Assembly (NCBI GenBank): GCA_022824405.1
Contig: JAJDZZ010000021.1
Span: forward strand, 40,656-104,655
From: Opitutales bacterium
Lineage (GTDB): Bacteria > Verrucomicrobiota > Verrucomicrobiia > Opitutales > UBA2995
Length of the DNA stretch: 64,000 nt
Reading direction: 5' to 3'
Shown: positions 26,830-36,200 of the stretch, piece after piece
Layout: every line of letters starts with the position of its first letter
Numbering within the stretch: the stretch's first letter is position 1
The notes under the pieces: generated by a model
Database searches by the model: none
What the model was told of the DNA's origin: nothing
What the model saw: the letters and a program-made list of their open reading frames with translations, nothing else
Program-made: the position numbers and the translations under genes

Positions 26830-26984
26830 GGGGATAAAAGGGGGAAAAATCGCATTATTCGGTCATGCCTGCCGAGTCGACCACCTTGCCTAGTTTCCAT
26901 TCTTTCTGCAATTCCGAAAAACGTTACCACGAATTAACGGGATGGGTAGGAAGGAACACCACCCATGCATATTCCCTGTGATTT

Positions 26985-27069
26985 TTTCCTTTTCCTATCC
27001 AGCGTGCGCTACGCGACACTGGGCTTTGGAGTTCAACGACAATTCCTCATTGGCGCCTAAGGCGCCTTT
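26985..27069. repeat. Partial element J and word H behind the acyltransferase gene
   Basis: A partial copy of element J (ccagcgtgcgctacgcgaca, about 27000-27040) is followed by word H (caattcctcattggcgcc, 27041-27069). It ends two bases from the stop of the acyltransferase-glycosyltransferase gene. The rest of the gap from 26830 shows no gene. Confidence 0.7.
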
Positions 27070-29022
27070 TCAGGCTTGCCCGGCTTTTCCGAGCAATTCC
27101 GCGATAGCTTCGAAAACCTGGGACAAATTGATGCGAGTCACACTTATTCCGCCCGTCATCGGGCAACCCATTGGCTGAACTATCTTTTTGGGGGCTTCAA
27201 ATATCGGGCCGGTTCGCACGGGGTTGGTCTCGCCATATAAACCGATCACCGGGATTCCCATAGCGTTGGCCAGGTGGAGACCGCCGCAATCATTAGAAAT
27301 GACGATGGAACAGGACTTCAAGGCTATGGCAAACTGCAAGAGATTGGTGGACCCCGTGAAGTCGTGGATAGAACCGGGCTCGAATTCCTCAATGATTTTT
27401 CGGCTCACCGGAAGATCGGGGGAACTACCGAAAAGGCATATGTTACTTTGAGGATAGAGATCCATCAGGCTCGCCACGCATTCTATCCAGTAATCGATAC
27501 TCCAACACTTTTCAATCCGGTCTCCCGCCCCACAAATCAACCCCAGGTAAGGGGCTTCCTTGGATTCGGTTTGAAGGCACCGCAGCGGATTGATAACCAG
27601 ATTGTCCGCGGACAGTTGCAGGGGCGACCAGTCGAGGTCTCCCCTGAGACCGAAATGCCTGAAAAACATTTCCCAGAGATGGGTTTGATGATTTTTTTCT
27701 TCATCATAGCCGGGATCGAGTGAAAATTTGTCAGTGAGAAATGGACGCGTCGAACCCGGAATCCTCAGGCCGACCCGCCTGGGGGCGCCCGTTAAAAGCG
27801 CCTCGATATCCCCCGGGAATGTGCCGGTTAAGGGAAAATAAAAATCCGGATGGGCCGTGCGCATTCGGTAAAACCGTTTGAAATATGCGGTATTTCTTCG
27901 CGGTATGGCCACCACCTGCTGGGCCACGGAGAGACTTTTCACTAAAACGGAAAAGTGCCTGTTGATCAGAATAGTGATCTCGGCATCGGACCGTGAATCC
28001 CCGATTTGTTTAATAAAGGGCAGCATCTTGACGAAGTTGCCCAAATTATTGGGCATGCGGAACCAGTAACGGGTTTTTTTCGGGATGGATGGCCAGCCGT
28101 AATAGGACCGGGTTTCCTCGACGATGCTTTTCGGGTGTTCCAAATTCAGGATCTCCCGATGGTCTTTGTCGGTTTTCCATCGGTCGTGCATCCACATCCA
28201 GTCATCCACCAATTTTTCATCGGTCTTCAGTCGGTTTTCCAACCATTCATTGGCCTTGAACAAGATGGGTTCGTCCCGATTACCGCGGGCGACCCTTTTA
28301 ATGTGGAGGTTTCCCTCCCAGAAACCCGTTCGCTCGACGTAGACGATGGCGACGTCCGATCTGCAAGCCCAGGCCAGGGTCTGGAACAAAGGGTTGGTCG
28401 TGGCGGTCCTCCCCAGAAAAAACCCCAGTTGGCCTTCCTTGAGGTCCGCTCGACCATAGTTGAGGACAACCCAATTGTTCTTCTCCAGATGAGCCTTGGC
28501 CGAGTCCGGACCCTTCTCGGAGGAAAGAATCACACAACCGTGGGCGCTACGGCTGGCCGCTGCATAACGGTCCACAATGACCTGTTCCGAATGCCTGTAG
28601 TAGAGACCGATATCGGGTGATTTTCCGGGATAGACCCGGCGAATCAAGGTGAAGGCCTCGGCCAGGCTGGTGTGGAGAGACAACAGAATGAGGGGTCGTT
28701 CGGGTTGAAGGTACTTGTGCAGCAATTCAACCGTTGCGTTGGTGAGGAGAAGGGTGCGGTTGAGGCGACCCTGCTCCAAATGAGGTCGGGACAAGATAAA
28801 CAGAACTTTCTCAATCAACCGGCGGCAACTTTCCCGCGCCTTTCTGCGTCTCCAGGGGATGGGTTTTTCGGGAAATACATGATGGATATTGGAGAACAGG
28901 ATACGGCGGATGGGCCAGTGGAGGAAATAGATGATATCGCCTCCGACAGCGGCAATAATACGCAGGAGGAAGACGGGCAAAGCCGCGAAAATCCAACCGG
29001 CAAAATGGATGAGTTTGATCAC
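27070..29022 (-). CDS. Fusion of LpxL-type lipid A acyltransferase and GT9 glycosyltransferase
   Basis: The 650 residues hold two domains. Residues 1-300 resemble LpxL/HtrB acyltransferases: an N-terminal membrane segment, the H-x4-E catalytic motif (HTSLAE, His117) and a later SSEKGPDSAKAHLEKNNWVV segment. Residues about 315-645 are a heptosyltransferase-type GT9 domain with RMPNNLGNFVKMLPF at its start and SNDCGGLHLANAMGIPVIGL near the end. The first would add a secondary acyl chain to lipid A on the inner membrane; the second adds a core sugar. Joining two consecutive lipopolysaccharide steps in one chain is unusual. The gene lies 70 bases from lpxI on the same strand, making a lipid A unit. 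Confidence 0.85.
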   Translation of the reverse strand: MIKLIHFAGWIFAALPVFLLRIIAAVGGDIIYFLHWPIRRILFSNIHHVFPEKPIPWRRRKARESCRRLIEKVLFILSRPHLEQGRLNRTLLLTNATVELLHKYLQPERPLILLSLHTSLAEAFTLIRRVYPGKSPDIGLYYRHSEQVIVDRYAAASRSAHGCVILSSEKGPDSAKAHLEKNNWVVLNYGRADLKEGQLGFFLGRTATTNPLFQTLAWACRSDVAIVYVERTGFWEGNLHIKRVARGNRDEPILFKANEWLENRLKTDEKLVDDWMWMHDRWKTDKDHREILNLEHPKSIVEETRSYYGWPSIPKKTRYWFRMPNNLGNFVKMLPFIKQIGDSRSDAEITILINRHFSVLVKSLSVAQQVVAIPRRNTAYFKRFYRMRTAHPDFYFPLTGTFPGDIEALLTGAPRRVGLRIPGSTRPFLTDKFSLDPGYDEEKNHQTHLWEMFFRHFGLRGDLDWSPLQLSADNLVINPLRCLQTESKEAPYLGLICGAGDRIEKCWSIDYWIECVASLMDLYPQSNICLFGSSPDLPVSRKIIEEFEPGSIHDFTGSTNLLQFAIALKSCSIVISNDCGGLHLANAMGIPVIGLYGETNPVRTGPIFEAPKKIVQPMGCPMTGGISVTRINLSQVFEAIAELLGKAGQA

Positions 29023-29092
29023 TTCTCAAAGTGGGAAAGACGCCCAACGGGCGGCATTGTGGGAAACATGGGGCATCAGGGACAAGAAAAAG

Positions 29093-29950
29093 TTAACCGG
29101 TCACAAAACCTGCCAACTGGATTTTCCATGCCTCGGCCCGCCGCAGAACTTCCTCCTTTTCCAGGATAATGGTTTTATCGGCTTCCAGGTAGCCATGGTG
29201 AATTCCCGCCTCTTTCATCACTTCCAAGGTGCGCATGCCGAATACCGGGACATCGAAACGGAAATCCTGCCGCGGTTTAACCGCTTTGACAAATACGAGT
29301 TGATCCGTATCGAAACTACCAGCCCGTCGCAGCATTCGATCCGTTCCCTCAAATGCCTCCACCGCGACTACGACCCCCTTGCGAATGACGACTCCCTGGC
29401 CGATGTCCAATCGGGCTATCTCCTTGGCCGTCTCGATTCCATGCCGGATGAAATCCGGACGCACCCGGTCCCAAATTCTGGTCATGGGTCCGGTTTGGGC
29501 CATCTGATCGTCGAGAAATCCCCGCGCATCGATCAACTGGATGCCGAGTTTGGCGATCTCCTCCGAGACCGCCCCAAAGATACTTTCGGCATTTTTTTCC
29601 CGGAGCCTGGCCAAAAGGGCGATAGCTTTCAGGTCCGGGTGAAGGTCCTTGAATAAGCGGCCCGGGGTAATTTGTCCCGCCATCAAGGCCCATTTTACTC
29701 GAAAATCCTTCAGAGCCTTGAGCAATTTTCCCATTTTTCCCACCTTGATGCGAATACGGTTTTTTTTCGGGAACATTTGGAAAAGACTTTCTCTCGTTTC
29801 CCCTTCAAATGCGATAAGTTCCACCCGCACCCCGGCCTCCAACATGCGGTGCGCCACCATTTCCGGATACAATTCCTTACCCGCTATGAGGCCGATACCG
29901 TCTTCGGGCCGGAAGTTTGGAGGCAGAAATTGGGAAAGGGGATGGGACAT
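29093..29950 (-). CDS. lpxI: UDP-2,3-diacylglucosamine diphosphatase, LpxI type
   Basis: The 285 residues match LpxI (DUF1009): GIGLIAGKELYPEMVAHRM at the N-terminus, ALMAGQITPGRLF in the middle, and GQGVVIRKGVVVAVEAFEGTD as the conserved C-terminal core. LpxI makes lipid X from UDP-diacylglucosamine in lipid A synthesis and replaces LpxH in many bacteria. It is upstream of the acyltransferase-GT9 fusion on the same strand with a 70-base gap. Its presence supports a lipopolysaccharide-type outer membrane. Confidence 0.93.
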   Translation of the reverse strand: MSHPLSQFLPPNFRPEDGIGLIAGKELYPEMVAHRMLEAGVRVELIAFEGETRESLFQMFPKKNRIRIKVGKMGKLLKALKDFRVKWALMAGQITPGRLFKDLHPDLKAIALLARLREKNAESIFGAVSEEIAKLGIQLIDARGFLDDQMAQTGPMTRIWDRVRPDFIRHGIETAKEIARLDIGQGVVIRKGVVVAVEAFEGTDRMLRRAGSFDTDQLVFVKAVKPRQDFRFDVPVFGMRTLEVMKEAGIHHGYLEADKTIILEKEEVLRRAEAWKIQLAGFVTG

Positions 29951-29984
29951 TCAAAGGTGGGATATTTTCCATATCGCGTTGCTT

Positions 29985-30390
29985 GTCCAAGCAAAAGAAA
30001 GGGAAGGCGCGCTAAGGCGCGCCAATTAGGAATTAGGAATTAGGAATTAGGAATTGGATCTCGCCAAGGCGAGATGGCACAAAGGCACAAAGTGGGGAAG
30101 CGCCCAAGGGCGCCTATTTTTGCGTCCTTTGCGAGAGTCATTTCTTCATCTTTTTTTCGATCACGATCACGATTAATCTCAGCACCTTCAGCCTTCAGCC
30201 ATTTTTATCTGTGTGTTCTCTGTGGCGCCTGCTGTTGAACCCCGTTGGGGTTCGGTCATAGGGGCGATCGGTAACCCAGCGTGCACTGCGCGACACTGGG
30301 CTCTGGAGTTTAACGCCTTTGGCGTAATAGCCAGATACTGGTTCGGGTCCTCGGCGTATCTCCTCCCCCCAATTCCCAATTCCTCATTCC
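29985..30390. repeat. Repeat array H-G-H-B'-E-F-A'-J-H
   Basis: The gap is almost entirely repeats. Word H with five AGGAATT units is at 30004-30057, word G at 30058-30090 and a short H stem (aagcgcccaagggcgcc) near 30100. Word B' follows (30118-30146), then word E (about 30157-30176), word F (30180-30205), word A' (30206-30228), element J (30229-30352) and word H (30364-30413), which runs into the deacetylase-like gene. The order H-B'-E-F-A' recurs at 57025-57172. No gene is present. Confidence 0.85.
30229..30352 (+). repeat. Long intergenic element J, copy 1
   Basis: An element of about 125 bases that contains the small palindromes gaaccccgttggggttc, cccagcgtg...cactggg and aacgcctttggcgt. 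A second copy in the same orientation is at 32997-33120. By eye the two agree at close to nine in ten positions. Fragments are near 27000 and 31443. It is non-coding on both strands and is not linked to a visible transposase. Confidence 0.8.
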
Positions 30391-31344
30391 TCATTGGCGC
30401 CCCCAGGCGCCCAAGGCCCGGACCATCTGTTCCGATCCGCCGGCCAAACCCTGGAGATCGTAACCGCCTTCCAACAACGCCACCACTTTGCCGTCGCATA
30501 ACCGATCGGCCGCTTCCAGAACCAGGCGGGTCATCATGGCGAAATCCCCATCCGTCAGGAGAACCCCGGCCAGGGGATCGCGTTCGTGAGCATCAAAACC
30601 GGCCGAAATCAAAATAATTTCGGGTTCGAAAGCATGCAGTGCCGGGACCACTTTTTCCACCATGAGTCGTTGGTAAACGTCACCCCCCGTTCCCGCCGGG
30701 ACGGGCAAATTCAAGGTATAACCTTCTCCCGGACCGTGCCCGGTTTCGGCGGAGGATCCGGTTCCCGGATATAAGGGGCTCTGATGGATGCTGCAAAAAA
30801 ATACGGATGGATCGTCGTAAAAGCTATCCTGAGTTCCGTTGCCGTGATGGACATCCCAATCGAAAATAAAGACCCGCTTCAACCCATGGCCTGCAATGGC
30901 GTAACGGGCCGCTATGGCAATGTTGTTAAACAGACAAAACCCCATCGCCATCGAGGCGAGGGCGTGGTGTCCGGGTGGGCGGGTGATGCTGAAGGCATTT
31001 TTCGCTTCGCCTTTCAGCACTGCATTCACGGCTTGAATCCCAGACCCGGCAGAAGCCAGAGCGGCGCGATAGGATTGTTTGGACAAGGAGGTGTCCAAAT
31101 CCAATTGCCCGCCTCCCTTACCAGCCATCTTCGCCACCGAGGCAATGTAGTCGACGTCGTGGTTTGTCGCAATGGAGGCAGAGGTGGCAATCCGGGGGGT
31201 CAACCAATCCAATCCCTCCAGGCCGCTGGACTGAAGGCGTTGCCGAACGGCCCGCACCCGGTCAGCCCGCTCGGGATGCCCGTAACCGGTGTCGTGCTCC
31301 AGGGAAAGCGGATGAAAATAAATCTGGGTAGATGGATCCTTCAT
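30391..31344 (-). CDS. Histone-deacetylase-family hydrolase (acetoin/polyamine deacetylase-like)
   Basis: The 317 residues contain the family's zinc-site segments: RPPGHHALASMAMGFCLFNN (catalytic His pair), FDWDVHHGNGTQ (Asp and His ligands) and LISAGFDAHERDP (Asp ligand). Bacterial members deacetylate acetylpolyamines or other small substrates, and the substrate here is unknown. The ATG at 31344 is chosen because it starts the conserved region YFHPLSLEHDTGYGHPERADR. Open frame beyond it is repeat DNA. The last three codons (Gly-Arg-Gln) and TGA lie inside word H. Confidence 0.88.
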   Translation of the reverse strand: MKDPSTQIYFHPLSLEHDTGYGHPERADRVRAVRQRLQSSGLEGLDWLTPRIATSASIATNHDVDYIASVAKMAGKGGGQLDLDTSLSKQSYRAALASAGSGIQAVNAVLKGEAKNAFSITRPPGHHALASMAMGFCLFNNIAIAARYAIAGHGLKRVFIFDWDVHHGNGTQDSFYDDPSVFFCSIHQSPLYPGTGSSAETGHGPGEGYTLNLPVPAGTGGDVYQRLMVEKVVPALHAFEPEIILISAGFDAHERDPLAGVLLTDGDFAMMTRLVLEAADRLCDGKVVALLEGGYDLQGLAGGSEQMVRALGAWGRQ

Positions 31345-31690
31345 GGTTTCCAAGGCGCCTTTCCATCTCAGCATCTCAGAATGGTCAGTAACTCGGAATC
31401 TTTGCGACCTTTGCACTCTTTGCGAGAGTCTTTTTCTCCACGCTGGATGCTGGTTCGTGACCTCGGCGAACTCTCCCCCTTTGTGCCTCTGTGCCATCTC
31501 ACCTTGGCGAGATCCCATTCCTCATTCCTAATTCCTCATTCTGAATTCGCGCGCCTTGGCGCGCCTCCCTCCTCCTTTTTTATCGATCACGATCACGATC
31601 ACGATCACCATCACGATTATTCAGCCTTCAGCCTTCAACCTTAAGCCTTTTATCCATTCCTCAATCATCAACGGCGCCATCGGCGCCTCT
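31345..31690. repeat. Repeat array between two divergent genes, entering the serine hydrolase
   Basis: The array holds word B' (31396-31432), a fragment of J (cgctggatgctggttcgtga, about 31441-31470), word G' (gccatctcaccttggcgaga) and word H (31507-31565). Then come the longest word E (five to six GATCAC units, 31583-31619), word F (31620-31650) and a short H stem (ggcgccatcggcgcc). The array continues as tgtgcctctgtg-type repeats into the serine hydrolase frame. No promoter could be singled out. Confidence 0.8.
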
Positions 31691-32833
31691 TTGTGCCTCT
31701 GTGCTTTTGTGCCTCTGTGCCATTTCGCCTCGGCGAGATTCGATGCCGGAAAGTTAGCGGAAATCGACACCGCTGTGGAAGGAGCGGTGGCACGGGAGAA
31801 AATACCGGGAGGGGTTTTTTGGCTGGAGCATGACGGGGAGGTTTATGCCAAAGCATACGGTCACATGTCGGTGGAACCGGAAACCATACCAACCCGTCTG
31901 GATGTCATTTACGATGCCGCTTCCCTGACCAAAGTGGTCGCCACGACCCCAGCCATTCTGTTGCTGATGGAACGCGGACAGATAGAACTCGACGCCCCGG
32001 TCCATCGCTATCTCCTGGATTATACCGATGGAGAAGGAACGGACCTCACCATCCGCCACTTGATGACCCATACCTCCGGACTTCCCCCTGGCATTCCCCT
32101 CTCCATCGAAGCGGAAGGGGTTTCCAAAATGTGGGAGGGTTACGAAACCGCACTGGCTCTGGCCATGGCGGAGCGCCCCCAGGCCGATCCAGGAACCCGA
32201 TTCGTTTACAGCGACATCAACTTCATTCTCCTGGGCGAAATCATTCAGCACACAACGGGCCTCCCGCTGGAGGCATTTACCCGGGAGGAGATATTCGAAC
32301 CGATGGGAATGGTCGACACGGGTTACCTGCCCTCCCCCGATTTGAAATCCCGCATCGCGCCGACCAATTGGGAAGACGGGGAAATGCTCAGGGGCGTCGT
32401 CCACGATCCCGTTTGCCGGAGGGCGGGCGGGGCGCTGGGACATGCCGGCCTCTTTACAACCGCAGCCGACCTGGCCCGGTTTGCCCGAATGATCCTGAAC
32501 AAGGGGGAATTGAACGGCTTCCGCCTGTTCCAGCGGAAAACGGTAGAACTCATGACCTCCAACCAATCGCCGAATCAATTAGACGCCCGGCGGGGATTGG
32601 GCTGGGACATCGATACCGGCTATTCCGGGCAACGGGGGAGTCTTTTCCCCGTCGGTGGCTTCGGTCACACAGGTTTCACCGGAACGAGTTTGTGGATCGA
32701 TCCCTACTCCAACTCCTTCGTTATCTTCATGAGCAATCGAACTCATCCGGATGGCAAGGGTAACGTCCTCGAACTGCGGCGTCAGTTGGGCACCCTGGCC
32801 GCCGCAGCCATTTCAGGCTTTGATTTCGATTGA
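31691..32833 (+). CDS. Exported serine hydrolase of the beta-lactamase/DD-peptidase fold
   Basis: About 380 residues from a TTG at 31691. The catalytic fold has SLTK (Ser-x-x-Lys near 80), YSDINF (the Tyr-x-Asn loop) and GHTGFTG near the end (the Lys/His-Thr-Gly box). The family includes esterases, D-amino peptidases and beta-lactamase-like proteins. The enzyme part begins at FDAGKLAEID. The 15 residues before it (CLCAFVPLCHFASA) look like a signal peptide and are encoded by repeat DNA of word G'. No ATG exists between the repeats and the catalytic domain, and the next in-frame ATG would cut into the fold. The start therefore lies inside the repeat array, either TTG 31691 or further upstream. 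Confidence 0.75.
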   Translation: MCLCAFVPLCHFASARFDAGKLAEIDTAVEGAVAREKIPGGVFWLEHDGEVYAKAYGHMSVEPETIPTRLDVIYDAASLTKVVATTPAILLLMERGQIELDAPVHRYLLDYTDGEGTDLTIRHLMTHTSGLPPGIPLSIEAEGVSKMWEGYETALALAMAERPQADPGTRFVYSDINFILLGEIIQHTTGLPLEAFTREEIFEPMGMVDTGYLPSPDLKSRIAPTNWEDGEMLRGVVHDPVCRRAGGALGHAGLFTTAADLARFARMILNKGELNGFRLFQRKTVELMTSNQSPNQLDARRGLGWDIDTGYSGQRGSLFPVGGFGHTGFTGTSLWIDPYSNSFVIFMSNRTHPDGKGNVLELRRQLGTLAAAAISGFDFD

Positions 32834-33238
32834 GGGATATTTGAATGCTTGGATGGGTTAACCACGGATTACACGGATGGGGAATTAACCACAGAGGACA
32901 CCGAGAACACAGAGTTTTTAATCGTGATCTTGATCGTGATCGAAAGGGGAGAGAGGGATCTCGCAAAGAGCGCAAAGAAACGCAAAGGAGGCGCCTTTTG
33001 TGGAACCCCGTTGGGGTTCGGTCATAGGGGTGGTCCAAAACCCAGCGTGCGCTGCGCGACGCTGGGCTTTGGAGTGTAACGCCTTTGGCGTAATAGCCAG
33101 ATGCTGGTTCGTGTCCTCGGCGCTTCCACTCCACCATTCCATCACTCTATTACTCCATTACTCCTTTCCTTTCGATCACGATCACGATTATTTAGTCTTC
33201 AGCCTTCAGCCTTCAGCCTTCAGCCTTTTTTAGATTCC
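32834..33238. repeat. Repeat array A-E'-B-J-E-F-H
   Basis: After a TAACCACGGATTACACGG word (about 32868), words A (32887-32918), E' (32921-32944) and B (about 32962-32989) lead into element J (32997-33120). A ccattccatcactc-type word, word E (about 33170-33190) and five word-F units (33193-33230) follow. Word H (from 33232) then enters the 3' end of the 5-oxoprolinase gene. No gene is visible. Confidence 0.8.
32997..33120 (+). repeat. Long intergenic element J, copy 2
   Basis: The same layout as copy 1 at 30229-30352: tggaaccccgttggggttcg, then a cccagcgtg...acgctggg hairpin, then aacgcctttggcgtaatagc and a terminal ctggttcgtgtcctcggcg. The orientation is the same as copy 1. Confidence 0.8.
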
Positions 33239-36200
33239 TCATTGGCGCGCCTTCCCCCATCCTCCACCACCGGGAGTGAGGATGCGGAGGGTGTCTCCGG
33301 GACGAACCTCCACTTGGTCGGATGCCTTGAGGGGGTGCCGGGTTCCATCTTTTCGAATCAACCATTGCTCCCCGGGTTGTCCAGGGAGTCCCCCCATAAG
33401 GCCGTAGGGACCTTCGTTTCTGTGCTGGGCTATCAGGGAAACCGTCAAAGCTTCCCTGAATTCCAATTCGCGCACGACCCCGTCGCCCCCGGGGAATCGA
33501 CCGGTTCCTCCCGACCCCTTACGGAGGCAAAACGTTTTCAGCCGGACGGGATACCTGTACTCGAGTATTTCCGGATCCGTAATCCCCGTATTGGTCATGT
33601 TGACGTGCACCCCGCTTTCCCCGGCAAATCCATCTCCCGCTCCCGATCCCCCGGCGATGGTCTCATAGTAACTGATACGGTCGTTTCCAAAGATCAAATT
33701 GTTCATCGTCCCCTGACCGCAGGCCCCTAAGGCGAAGGCCAGGAACAAGGTATCGACCAGGCGTTGACTGGTTTCGACATTTCCCGCCACCACCGGGGGA
33801 CATTTTTGAGGATCGGAGGGAAAGAAAGGATGGAGCAATCCTTCCGGCAAAACAATTTTGACAGGTTTTAACAATCCTTCGTTCAAAGGCATCGGTTCAT
33901 TCACCAAGACTCGCAGGAAATAAATGATTGAGCTGTAAACAACCCCCGGAGGAGCATGGAAGTTGCCCACATGGACCTTATCGGTACCGGAAAAATCCAG
34001 GCTCAAGGAATCGCCTTTTACCCAGGCGACCACGTGGAGACGGGTTCCATCGTCGAGTTTTTGCTCCGCCTCGTATCTTCCATCGGCCAGGTTATTCAGT
34101 TTGCGGCGGAGACTCCTCTCGGCCCGGTCCTGAATGGCTCTCATGAAACGGCGGACGGTTCTGCTACCGAAGGATTCGGCCAAAGCGGCCAAATCGCGCA
34201 TCCCTTTAAGATTGGCGGCAATCTGCGCTCTCAGGTCGGCCAAATTTTCCTCAACCGCCCGGCTCGGGTTCGGTTTCGACCGCAACAATCGTTCCATTTC
34301 GCCCAGGTCGACCTGCCCGTCGCACATCACCAAGGTGGGGGGAATGACCACGCCCTCCTCGGCCAGATTTCTGGCAAAAGGAGGCATCGAACCCGGGCTG
34401 ATACCACCCAGTTCGGCATGATGGGCGCGGTTGGCCAAAAATCCGGTCAACTTTCCATCATCACGGAAAACGGGACAAATCACGGTGATATCAGGCAAAT
34501 GGGATCCGCCAAATCCGGGATGATTGGTGGCGACCATTTGGCCGGGTTCCCAACAATGACTTCGGGAAACCGTGCGAAGGCAAAGGCCCATGGCTCCGAG
34601 GTGAACCGGAATGTGGGGGGCATTCACCGCCAGCCTTCCTTCAGCATCCAGTAGGGCACAGGAAAAATCGAGCCGTTCCTTAACGTTGGTGGAAAGGGCC
34701 GTGCGCTGGAGGCGGTAGCCCATATCTTCCACCAAGGTGTGAAACCGGTTGGTGAACAACTCCAGTTCGACCGCCTCCAAGTTCATTCCTTTCCTCAGGT
34801 TCCTTTTTGAAAGCCGGAGGCGCAGGGTATGATGCGAACCGACCAGGCCTCTCCAGCCCGCGTCGACGAAAAGGGTACTGAAGGAATCCTGGATAATGGC
34901 CGGTCCGTCAACGGGGCAGCCAACGGGTAAATCCGCTCTGCGGTACACGGGCGCGCCGACCCACCCCATCCGACTGAAGACCCTTTGCCGTTTCAAGGGT
35001 TCAATGCCTCCCCTTCCCTCGATAAAATTCTCTCCTTCCAAGCCCGGAGCCGGAATGGAAACGATCACCCTCATGGATACGACTTCCACCCGGTCCAGGG
35101 GAGGCTTGTAACCAAAGGTGTCCTCGTATTGCCGGGCAAAGTCATGCAGGGCGGACCGGTTTTTCTTCCAATCGATATCCATGGCCACGGCCTGACCCCG
35201 TATGCGCATGCTCAAAATACACCTGCGTTCCACCGCATCCCGTCCATGGCGCGGGGGCAATTTCTCCATCGCCTCGGCGGTCAGTGTCGTGAGCAGATCC
35301 CCCGCCATCCCGGAAAATTCGGCATAAACCTCCAGGATCTGTTTTTCCGCGAACCCCTCCAACACCGCTTGCTCCAATCCGACCGCGCTGAGCAAACCGG
35401 CGTCGCCGGGAAAGAGTATCGTTTCCATCCCAAGGTTTTGCGCGATGGCACAAGCATGTTGCCCGCCGGCCCCGCCAAACGCCACCAAGGCGTACTCGGA
35501 AGGATCATACCCTTCGGCGGTAGATATCTTGCGGATGGCATCGGTCATATTTTCATCGGCAATCTCCAACAATCCCGCAAGCAGCCGGTCCAAGTCCCGG
35601 CCGCTCTCTTTCCCCAACTTCAACCGTCGGGCCAACCGCTGATAGCGGGACCGGCTATAAGCAATGGAAACCGGTATTCCGAACTGGTCCGGATCCATCC
35701 TTCCCAGAAGAAGGTTTACATCCGTTACGGTGAGAGGACCGCCGGTTCCGTAGCAGGCGGGGCCGGGTTCGGCGCCCGCGCTTTCAGGACCCACCCGAAG
35801 GCGGTCCCCGTCGAATTGGCAAATGGAACCTCCTCCGGCCGCCACGGTTTCAATTTTCAAACTGGGCGCCATCAAATGGGCATGGCCCACCCGGGTCTCG
35901 AACTGATACTTGTAGGATCCGTCGAAGCGCGTTACATCGGTGCTGGTCCCACCCATATCGAAACCGATAATCTTGTCATATCCGGCTCGTTTCCCTACTG
36001 AAACGGCGCCGACAAGCCCACCGGCGGGTCCGCTGAATAAACTGTCTTTTGCCTTGAAGGATCCCCGGGGCAACAAGCCTCCCGAACTGGTCATCACCGT
36101 GAAACCTTCCGATCCGAAGGCAGCGGCAATTCGATCGAGATAATGGTCCAGCACCGGTGACAGGTATGCCTCCACCAGGGTCGTTTCGGCACGGGGCAAA

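Noticed and set aside
28006..28620. Open frame of 204 residues on the plus strand inside the acyltransferase-GT9 gene
   Set aside because: It is a shadow of the long minus-strand gene and shows no recognised motif.
30000..30090. AGGAAT tandem units tested as a CRISPR array
   Set aside because: The units are too short, run without spacers and sit beside palindromic words. No cas gene is present.
31556..31690. Upstream open frame of the serine hydrolase encoding a long Ile-Thr run
   Set aside because: The Ile-Thr string is only the GATCAC repeat read in frame, and an alternative start inside the repeats explains the gene better. No separate protein is claimed.
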